NCBI RefSeq assembly: GCF_020733705.1
Contig: NZ_JAJFZM010000002.1
Coordinates: 124,001 to 188,000, forward strand
DNA length: 64,000 nucleotides
From: Nocardia australiensis
GTDB lineage: Bacteria; Actinomycetota; Actinomycetes; Mycobacteriales; Mycobacteriaceae
Reading direction: 5' to 3'
The notes under the pieces are model-generated. The model saw only the letters and a program-made list of their open reading frames with translations, did not search any database and was not told the DNA's origin. Numbering within the stretch: position 1 is the stretch's first letter; every line of letters begins with the position of its first letter. Below are positions 58,377 to 64,000 of this stretch, in pieces. The translations under genes were made by a program, and so were the position numbers.

Positions 58377-58441
58377 CCGAACCCCTTCCATTCGTTTCCA
58401 TACGTCTGACATAATACGGCTGACTTGCAAAAGGAGATGCG

Positions 58442-59299
58442 ATGAGTACATTCGCCACCCCTGAGCTGGAGGCAGCATATTTCGGGGCCTACGACGCGGT
58501 GCTGGCCCACTGGCCGGTACCGGTCGAGACGGTAGATCTTCCGGGTCGGTACGGAACGACGCGGGTCACCTCCGCCGGCCCGGCCGCGGCGCAGTCGCTG
58601 GTCCTGCTGCACGGATACGGTGGCACGTCCGGGATGTGGTACCCGGTCGTCGGTGCGCTGGCCGAGGAGCATCGCGTGCGGGCCGTGGACATCATGGGCG
58701 AGCCGGGCCGCAGCCGGCATACCGGCGCGGCCTTGACCAGCATGGACGATCTCGTGGACTGGCTGGCGGAAACGTTCGATCTGCTCGGGCTACCCGCGGC
58801 CGACCTGTGCGGCCAGTCCCTGGGCGGTCACCTCGCGCTCCGGTTCACGCTCGCCCATCCCGAACGGGTGCGACGGCTGGTCCTGCTCGACCCGCCCCTG
58901 GTCTTCGCCGGGCTCAGTCCCGAATTCGAGGAGCTGGGCCGAAACCGCGACCCGCACCCCACATTCGAGGCCGCCCGCGCGATGCTGGCACCGGACGGCC
59001 CCGGCAGCGGACCGGCGCACCTGGAGGCCTACCTCGATCTGCTCGCGCACGGAGCCGCACACTTCCCGGCCTCGCCGATCGTCTATCCGCACCTGCCGGA
59101 TGGGCTGACCCAGCTGCCGGTCCCGACCTTGGTCGCACTGGCCGGGGCGAGCGAGGTGCACGATTCGGCGGTGGCCGCGGAGGCCGCGCGGCGTGCCGGG
59201 GCCCATACGGTGGTTCTCCCCGGTGCTGGGCACGGCCTGCTGGCCGACGTCGAACCCGTCCGCGGCCTCGTTCTGGAACACCTCCGGCTGCACGACTAG
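58442..59299 (+). CDS. Alpha/beta hydrolase
   Basis: 285 residues. Oxyanion segment LLHGYGGTSGMWYPV, nucleophile elbow LCGQSLGGHLAL (Ser), and catalytic His in LPGAGHGLLADV. Typical small esterase/epoxide-hydrolase-like fold. ATG 58442 follows AAAGGAGATGCG. Substrate unknown; likely controlled by the divergent TetR. Confidence 0.9.
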   Translation: MSTFATPELEAAYFGAYDAVLAHWPVPVETVDLPGRYGTTRVTSAGPAAAQSLVLLHGYGGTSGMWYPVVGALAEEHRVRAVDIMGEPGRSRHTGAALTSMDDLVDWLAETFDLLGLPAADLCGQSLGGHLALRFTLAHPERVRRLVLLDPPLVFAGLSPEFEELGRNRDPHPTFEAARAMLAPDGPGSGPAHLEAYLDLLAHGAAHFPASPIVYPHLPDGLTQLPVPTLVALAGASEVHDSAVAAEAARRAGAHTVVLPGAGHGLLADVEPVRGLVLEHLRLHD

Positions 59300-59649
59300 G
59301 TGGTCCAGGCCGCCCAGGCACCGCTCTCGCAGACCAGCGCGCGGCCCTCGGCGGTGCGGCCGGTCTTGGCGGTGGACGGGTCGCAGGCCTCGTCCTCGGT
59401 GTAGCGGCCGGTGCCCACGTTGTACGGGCCGGTCCACTCGTGCTTACCGGACTTTCCGAGGCACAGCAGCGTGCCGCCGTCGGAAGCGGAGCCGATCAGC
59501 CCGGCCTGGGCCTCGGTGCAGGACGCGCCCTTGCGGACCACCGCGGGGGTGGTCGGCGCACTGGCCGTCGTGGTGCTGGGTTCGATCACGGGTGCCGCCG
59601 TGCTCTGCGGCACGGCGCTACCGTGTGCTTCGGCGCCGTCGAACACCAC
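59296..59649 (-). CDS. Cysteine-containing protein, probably a truncated secreted or lipoprotein
   Basis: About 117 codons. A low-complexity Thr/Ala/Pro stretch (PSTTTASAPTTPAVV) precedes ASCTEAQAGLIGSASDGGTLLCLG and EACDPSTAKTGRTAEGRALVCESGAW, two cysteine-pair modules. An exported protein would need a signal sequence; the N-terminus is cut where a different gene fragment begins (59652), so the 5' part seems lost. Overlaps the hydrolase stop by four bases. Confidence 0.5.
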   Translation of the reverse strand: MVFDGAEAHGSAVPQSTAAPVIEPSTTTASAPTTPAVVRKGASCTEAQAGLIGSASDGGTLLCLGKSGKHEWTGPYNVGTGRYTEDEACDPSTAKTGRTAEGRALVCESGAWAAWTT

Positions 59650-59651
59650 AC

Positions 59652-59867
59652 GCCCCCGCCTGGCCCGACAACCCGCAACAGCCCAAACGCGTGCACTTCG
59701 ACCTCGCCGTCGAGGACCTGGCCACCGCTACCGAACGTGCCCTCGAACTGGGTGCGACGCTGCCGTCCTTTCAGCCCGGAGCCGATCCCGAATGGGCAGG
59801 GCAACCCGTCTGGACCGTCGTCCTCGATCCCGAAGGCACCCCGATCTGCCTCAACACGTCAGCCTGA
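59652..59867 (+). pseudogene. Glyoxalase/VOC-domain fragment
   Basis: Frame PKRVHFDLAVEDLATATERALELGATLPSF...VWTVVLDPEGTPICLNT fits the C-terminal half of small VOC proteins (RVHLDLxVDD...VLLDPxGxPFCL). The N-terminal half is missing. The fragment directly abuts the truncated gene on the other strand, so the junction is a deletion or insertion scar. Confidence 0.65.
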
Positions 59868-60198
59868 TTCAGACCAGCCCCCGCCAGCGGATCGGGTTTC
59901 AGCCGGATGAGTGCAACCATCTGCCGCTGCGCACTCGATCGGACCAATGTCGTGGGTTAGGCGATTCTGGCTATTCGACAAGTATCAACATGTCGGCTTG
60001 CCAGCACCATGCGTGACCGGTTGCCGGTCGACGCCGTGGCGCACTGAGCGCACAGCTGCCCGAATTGCCGGTATCTTCTTCGAGGGCTGAATGCCCGCCA
60101 AAGTGTCTGTCGCGCAAGGTACCTCGGAATTCAATACCCAGCATCGCCGATGCGGCCCCAGCTACCGACGAGATGACCTGCGGCCGCGACTACCGTTG
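59868..60198. other. Intergenic region
   Basis: 331 bases; nothing recognisable seen. Confidence 0.4.
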
Positions 60199-61116
60199 CT
60201 ACCGTTGGTGGACAACCATGACCGGGCACCGGGCTTGTTGGACAAGGGAATTGCTGGTAGTACCGAGCAGCAGGCCGCTGAATCCGCCGCGGCCGCGGCT
60301 GCCGACCACGAGGATCTGTGCGGATTTCGACCACTCGATGAGTTGGTGGCGAGGACCCGACGGATACACCTTGCGGACGACCTCGACATCCGGATACTTC
60401 TCTTGCCATCCCGCTAACTGTTCGGCGAGAACCGCTTGGGCCGCCGCCGCAACCGCGGGATCTCGGATGGTGTTCGGCAAGCCGGCGAAGCGGTCGAAGT
60501 TCAGGTCGCTGTAGGCGTGTACGGCGATCAATCGAGCGTTGCGTTCGGCAGCTTCGGCAAACGCGGCGGCGACGGCAGCCGCACCGGCCGCGCTGCCGTC
60601 GACACCAACAACGACCGGGCCGTCATGACGGGGCTGTTGCTCGGTCCCGGTGTCGCGGACCACGACGATCGCGCCGTGTCCGTGACCGACGACCGCGAGC
60701 AAGGTGGAACCGAGGTGGGCGATGGTGCCGCTCTCGCCGGACGAGCCGATTGCCACAAGATTCGCCGACGCGGACTGCTCGATAAGCAATAACGCCGGAC
60801 CGGTTTCGGAGACCATGGTCTCGATGGAAAGGCCCGGCGCCACCTCGTGGGCGAGCCGCGCCGCGGCCGAGACATGGTCGGCCCCACGGCGTTTGATCGC
60901 GTCGGAGACAGCGGGCGCGATCAGGTCGACCACGCCGAAACCCGAACGGGCGGTGGCGAGATCGAGGCCGTGCACGATTATCAGCCGACGTCCGCGCTGT
61001 GCCGCGACTTCGGCCGCCCAGCCAACCGCGAGCCCGGCGGCCTCCGAGCCGTCGGTGCCGACTACCACCGGTGCCGAGGCCGACCGGTGCGGATCATCTG
61101 GGCGCTGAACGGTCAT
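60199..61116 (-). CDS. Universal stress protein, second subtype
   Basis: 305 residues with APVVVGTDGSEAAGLAVGWAAEVAAQRGRRLIIVHGLDL and VVVGVDGSAAGAAAVAAAFAEAAERNARLIAVHAYSDLNFDRFAG, ending VVGSRGRGGFSGLLLGTTSNSLVQQARCPVMVVHQR. Domain 1 has IGSSGESGTIAHLGSTLLAVV, domain 2 a full ATP loop. Paralogue of the USP at 53441. ATG 61116 lies 73 bases after the CHAD stop, so the two may be one operon. Confidence 0.9.
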   Translation of the reverse strand: MTVQRPDDPHRSASAPVVVGTDGSEAAGLAVGWAAEVAAQRGRRLIIVHGLDLATARSGFGVVDLIAPAVSDAIKRRGADHVSAAARLAHEVAPGLSIETMVSETGPALLLIEQSASANLVAIGSSGESGTIAHLGSTLLAVVGHGHGAIVVVRDTGTEQQPRHDGPVVVGVDGSAAGAAAVAAAFAEAAERNARLIAVHAYSDLNFDRFAGLPNTIRDPAVAAAAQAVLAEQLAGWQEKYPDVEVVRKVYPSGPRHQLIEWSKSAQILVVGSRGRGGFSGLLLGTTSNSLVQQARCPVMVVHQR

Positions 61117-61189
61117 GACAAGAGGTCCCTTCGGGGCGGTTCGATCGACTAGCCGTGGGTTACGAATCCGGCGGGTTCCCGCTCGCCTG

Positions 61190-62140
61190 TCATTTGTCAC
61201 GAACCGAGGGGGCCGAAGTCCGCTGGTCCTCGCCGACCGATTCGATGGCGGGCAATGCGCGGCGCCAGGCGTCGGGTAGTTGCGCGGAGCAGCGTGCGGT
61301 GACATCCAGTTCGCGGTGGCATAGCAGCCCATAGACGAAAGTGGACTCCCCAGCCTGCTCCGCTTCTCTGGTCAGTTGCAGCAGATGATGTTTCGCTACG
61401 ACAGCGTCCTGATGTTCACCCAGGAGATCCTGCACCGCAACGAGCTCGCCGAGCGCGATATCACAATCCTGTGGATCCAGCTCCCGTACCGACTCGAGGT
61501 AGTACCGAATGCGTCTGGCCGCCTTGCGCACCCCGTGCACGGCCGCGTCGTGCGCGTCCTCGTCCGAGATCGTCCCGACGGTGATCATCCGCTTCCGTAC
61601 TCGCTCCGCGAGCACCTCGAGCACAACCGACATGTTCTCGGCGCGCCGGCTCGAGTCTCCCGCCGTCAGCGCCATCGCCTCGGCGGTGAGATCGGTGAGC
61701 ATGGTGGTGTACCGATCGGAACGGAGGGAATCGAGAGCGTCGGCGCGGGCCGGTCTGATCCGCGCTTCGAAGTAGGATGCGACGCGTTTGCGGACCGGGC
61801 CTCGAACGTATTTCGGTCGCAGCGTGTCGATCACGGCACCGATGCGCGTCCCCTGGATATCGAGGTCACGGATCATCGAGAGGCCGAAACCGAACCACCG
61901 CAACTCCTCGATCAAACGGCGGACATCGGGGTGGTGTGCCACCGCGGACCGATGCGCGGACAATGCGCTACGAGCTCGACGTGTAGCAACCACAGTCCGG
62001 CCGACCGCATCGAGATCGCCGCCGCGCACAGCATTCTCGGCGGCGAGGATCGCGGAGCGCTGGGCGAAAAGATACTCGGCGAGCGCTCCGGTGTCATGCC
62101 GAGCCGCCACTGTCGTGTCGGAAGACGATTCGCTAACCAT
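61190..62140 (-). CDS. CHAD-domain protein
   Basis: 316 residues; AHDAAVHGVRKAARRIRYYLESVRELD and EDQDLLGEHQDAVVAKHHL-like spacing (VAVQDLLGEHQDAVVAKHHLL) are the conserved helices of the CHAD fold, with many basic residues that bind polyphosphate. Usually linked to polyphosphate metabolism. ATG 62140 follows AGGTGG; GTG 62197 is an alternative that would place a strong DosR-like site 50-63 bases upstream. Confidence 0.85.
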   Translation of the reverse strand: MVSESSSDTTVAARHDTGALAEYLFAQRSAILAAENAVRGGDLDAVGRTVVATRRARSALSAHRSAVAHHPDVRRLIEELRWFGFGLSMIRDLDIQGTRIGAVIDTLRPKYVRGPVRKRVASYFEARIRPARADALDSLRSDRYTTMLTDLTAEAMALTAGDSSRRAENMSVVLEVLAERVRKRMITVGTISDEDAHDAAVHGVRKAARRIRYYLESVRELDPQDCDIALGELVAVQDLLGEHQDAVVAKHHLLQLTREAEQAGESTFVYGLLCHRELDVTARCSAQLPDAWRRALPAIESVGEDQRTSAPSVRDK

Positions 62141-62246
62141 CGGATCCACCTTTTTGTGCCGTTCAATGAATCCACCCTCGTACAGCGTCAGGGACACAGC
62201 TAGGGCCTACCGCGGAACAGCGCGATGGCGAACGTCGCCACGATCA

Positions 62247-62260
62247 GGGACTTTCGTACC
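62247..62260 (+). promoter_or_regulatory. DosR-like site in the CHAD / Rv1733c-like divergent region
   Basis: GGGACTTTCGTACC, 13 of 14 to the DosR core, the best match in the window. It lies between divergent genes, 107 bases from ATG 62140 and 136 from GTG 62396. Confidence 0.6.
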
Positions 62261-62346
62261 TACATTGCTGAGCCACCCGAATCCCTATCCGCCCGAACTG
62301 CCGGCCGGATAGGCAGTGAGCATGAGGACGCAGGACCACCTTGGCG

Positions 62347-62360
62347 ATGACCTTTTTCTC
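62347..62360 (+). promoter_or_regulatory. Weak DosR-like site upstream of Rv1733c-like gene
   Basis: ATGACCTTTTTCTC, 9 of 14. It is 69 bases from the internal ATG 62429, if that is the true start. Confidence 0.2.
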
Positions 62361-62395
62361 TGCCTACGCTTCGCGAACAGGGAGATGCTCGACCT

Positions 62396-62974
62396 GTGTC
62401 CGGATATGCAACGGTTCGTTTATGGCAGATGCGGCCGTGGAATCCGAATCCACTACTGCGGCCGTCGGATCGGTTCGTTGTATTGCTCCGGCTAGTAGTG
62501 GCGCTGGCCGTATTGCTCGCTGTCCCAGTGGCAGGCGCACTCGGGACCCAGGTGTACACCGCCGACGCGGCTGCCATCGCCAACGAGCGGGCCACAAAGT
62601 CCGCCGTCGACGCGACGATTACGTCGCGACCGCAACCGCAATCCAGCACAGCTCATCGATTCGAAGCGACCGTGCAGTGGCACACCGACCGCGGCGTGGC
62701 GACCACGACCACGAATGTCGCGCGCCAGGCTGTGATCGGCGACAACGTGCGGGTTTGGCTCGATCGGGACGGTGCCCCGACGGCACGGCCCAGGGACCCC
62801 GGCGCCGCGGTTTTCACCGGAATCGGTGCGGCTGTGGTGGTGCTTGTATCGACATGGCTGACCGGGTGGCTACTCGTTCATGGCGTGTGGTGGCTGCAGT
62901 ACCTGCGACACAGCGCTGGCTGGGACCGCGAATGGCGACTTATCGATAGCGAACTGAGAGGGGACAAGCAATGA
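62396..62974 (+). CDS. Rv1733c-family membrane protein, second copy
   Basis: 192 residues. Same layout as 261-860: basic start, membrane segment (LVVALAVLLAVPVAGALG), central HRFEATVQWHTDRGVATTTTNVARQAVIGDNVRVWLD, second segment (AAVVVLVSTWLTGWLLVHG) and tail AGWDREWRLIDSEL. GTG 62396 is the first start; ATG 62429 is possible. Its stop overlaps the USP start by four bases, the same coupling as at 10411. Confidence 0.85.
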   Translation: MSGYATVRLWQMRPWNPNPLLRPSDRFVVLLRLVVALAVLLAVPVAGALGTQVYTADAAAIANERATKSAVDATITSRPQPQSSTAHRFEATVQWHTDRGVATTTTNVARQAVIGDNVRVWLDRDGAPTARPRDPGAAVFTGIGAAVVVLVSTWLTGWLLVHGVWWLQYLRHSAGWDREWRLIDSELRGDKQ

Positions 62975-63843
62975 CGAACGACCATCCGATCATCGCGTCG
63001 GTCGACGGCTCAGCGAGCTCTTATCAGGCAGCGGCTTGGGCGGCATTGGACGCCGCGCTGCGTCGACGTAGCCTGCACCTGATCACCTCGATGGCACTAC
63101 CCACCGCATACGCACCCGGCGTGGTAATGGAGCCACAGGAAAGAGACCTGCGGCGTACCGAAGGTGAACGAATACTGACCGAGGCGGCGCGCATCGCGCG
63201 CCAGGCCACGGATGATGAACTCGACCTCACTACCGGAGTGGGCTTCGACGCCATCATCCCGACCCTCATCGAACGGTCGAAGTCCGCTGCGCTGCTGGCG
63301 GTCGGTAGCCGCGGCCTCGGTGCGTTTCGAGAAAGCTTGCTCGGATCGGTCAGCACCGCGATTGCTCATCATGCGCACTGTCCGGTCGCGGTCGTGCATG
63401 AGAACGCGGCGACCGATCCGGTATCGCGCACCAGGCCTGTACTCGTCGGAGTCGACGGAACCAGCAACAGCGTGCCCGCCGTCGAGGTCGCCTTCGAGGA
63501 GGCGTCGCGACGCAACGTAGGCCTGATCGCCCTGCACACCTGGAGTGATGTCAGCTCCGTTGACCTGCCGGTACCAGGCTGGGATGCTGCCAGGGAATCG
63601 GAAGAGGCGGTGCTCGCCGAGAGCATGGCCGGTTGGAACGACCGCTACCCGAATGTTCCCGTGCGCCGAATTGTGACGTGCAACAGGCCCGCTCGCTCGC
63701 TGCTGGACGAATCGTCGAACGCGCAGCTGCTCGTTGTGGGCAGCCACGGTCGCGGTGGATTCGCGGGCATGATCCTCGGCTCCACCAGCAACGTGCTTTT
63801 GCGCTCAGTGGAGTGCCCGTTGATTGTGGTACGCGAACCCTGA
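62971..63843 (+). CDS. Universal stress protein, two Usp domains
   Basis: 290 residues. PIIASVDGSASSYQAAAWAALDAALRRRSLHLI and VLVGVDGTSNSVPAVEVAFEEASRRNVGLIALHTW, ending VVGSHGRGGFAGMILGSTSNVLLRSVECPLIVV. Both loops match the ATP-binding pattern. Paralogue of the USPs at 10411 and 52164. ATG 62971 follows GAGAGGGGAC. Confidence 0.93.
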   Translation: MTNDHPIIASVDGSASSYQAAAWAALDAALRRRSLHLITSMALPTAYAPGVVMEPQERDLRRTEGERILTEAARIARQATDDELDLTTGVGFDAIIPTLIERSKSAALLAVGSRGLGAFRESLLGSVSTAIAHHAHCPVAVVHENAATDPVSRTRPVLVGVDGTSNSVPAVEVAFEEASRRNVGLIALHTWSDVSSVDLPVPGWDAARESEEAVLAESMAGWNDRYPNVPVRRIVTCNRPARSLLDESSNAQLLVVGSHGRGGFAGMILGSTSNVLLRSVECPLIVVREP

Positions 63844-63964
63844 TTCGAGACAGGTCTACTGGGCGCCCCGAATCGATGGTTGAACTGACCGGCAACGGCA
63901 TCCCGCACGGACAGGAGCGCAATCGGCCGGTGGTCGCGCACCGCGAACTGTGTCAGGGGGCCGG

Positions 63965-64000
63965 ATGAAGGATTCTTCTCGAACCATGGGGCCGGGGTTC
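63965..64000 (+). CDS. Start of a further gene, cut by window edge
   Basis: ATG 63965 after CAGGGGGCCGG, a good ribosome site; only twelve codons (MKDSSRTMGPGF) are visible, not enough to identify it. Confidence 0.35.
   Translation, partial: MKDSSRTMGPGF

Overview
The window is a 64 kb GC-rich actinobacterial segment. Its gene content points to the Mycobacteriales, most likely Nocardia, Rhodococcus or an environmental mycobacterium: a wax-ester/triacylglycerol synthase, Rv1733c-family proteins, Acg-type nitroreductases, a DevS-like heme sensor kinase, an OtsB1-type trehalose fusion and an Hrp1-like CBS protein. In M. tuberculosis the homologues of many of these belong to the DosR (DevR) dormancy regulon. 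Here they sit together in one long chromosomal island. The genus assignment is inference; no rRNA or tRNA gene is present to fix it.

Layout. 1-4.2 kb (minus): partial WS/DGAT, Rv1733c-like protein and a small hypothetical; then an Acg-like nitroreductase followed by a two-gene ABC exporter. 4.3-5.3 kb: broken cupin and an IS110 remnant. 5.6-16 kb: OtsB1-type fusion, small membrane proteins, tandem universal stress protein (USP), DevS-like kinase, P2-type ATPase. 16-19.7 kb: flavodoxin, an Acg remnant, a flavin-reductase-like protein, a DsbA-like protein divergent from a CsoR/CstR-type repressor and a DUF302 protein, and an Hrp1-like CBS protein. 19.9-26.5 kb: one tightly overlapping operon of an acyl-CoA synthetase, E1 alpha, E1 beta, E2, an acyl carrier protein and a PRPP-synthetase-like protein. 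26.7-31.6 kb: CBS-BON protein, slipin, second P2-type ATPase. 31.9-33.2 kb: decayed acetyltransferase and decayed Rv2004c-like kinase. 33.3-43.3 kb: GH15 glucosidase/trehalase, MFS transporter and various membrane or secreted proteins. 43.3-49 kb: alcohol dehydrogenase, broken acyl-CoA dehydrogenase, FBP-domain protein with its TetR regulator, rhomboid-like protein and lipid kinase. 49.7-54.4 kb: second dormancy cluster (Acg-like, SHOCT, SRPBCC, two USPs). 54.7-59.9 kb: non-dormancy insertion-like stretch (broken integrase, NmrA/TetR pair, LigD polymerase fragment, TetR/hydrolase pair, truncated genes). 60.2-64 kb: third dormancy cluster (CHAD protein and USP on minus; Rv1733c-like protein and USP on plus).

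How it fits together. A degenerate 14-base site close to the DosR core GGGACTTTnGnCCC (local form roughly RKGACYTTCGGCCC) recurs upstream of many of these genes, most often 59-87 bases before the start codon. This suggests one regulon controlling redox enzymes, trehalose and acyl metabolism, cation pumps and at least five USPs. The sensor kinase is present but no response regulator is in the window. Decay is widespread: remnants of an Acg protein, an Rv2004c-type kinase, a GNAT enzyme, a USP and several insertion sequences lie among intact copies, so the island seems to be expanding and eroding.
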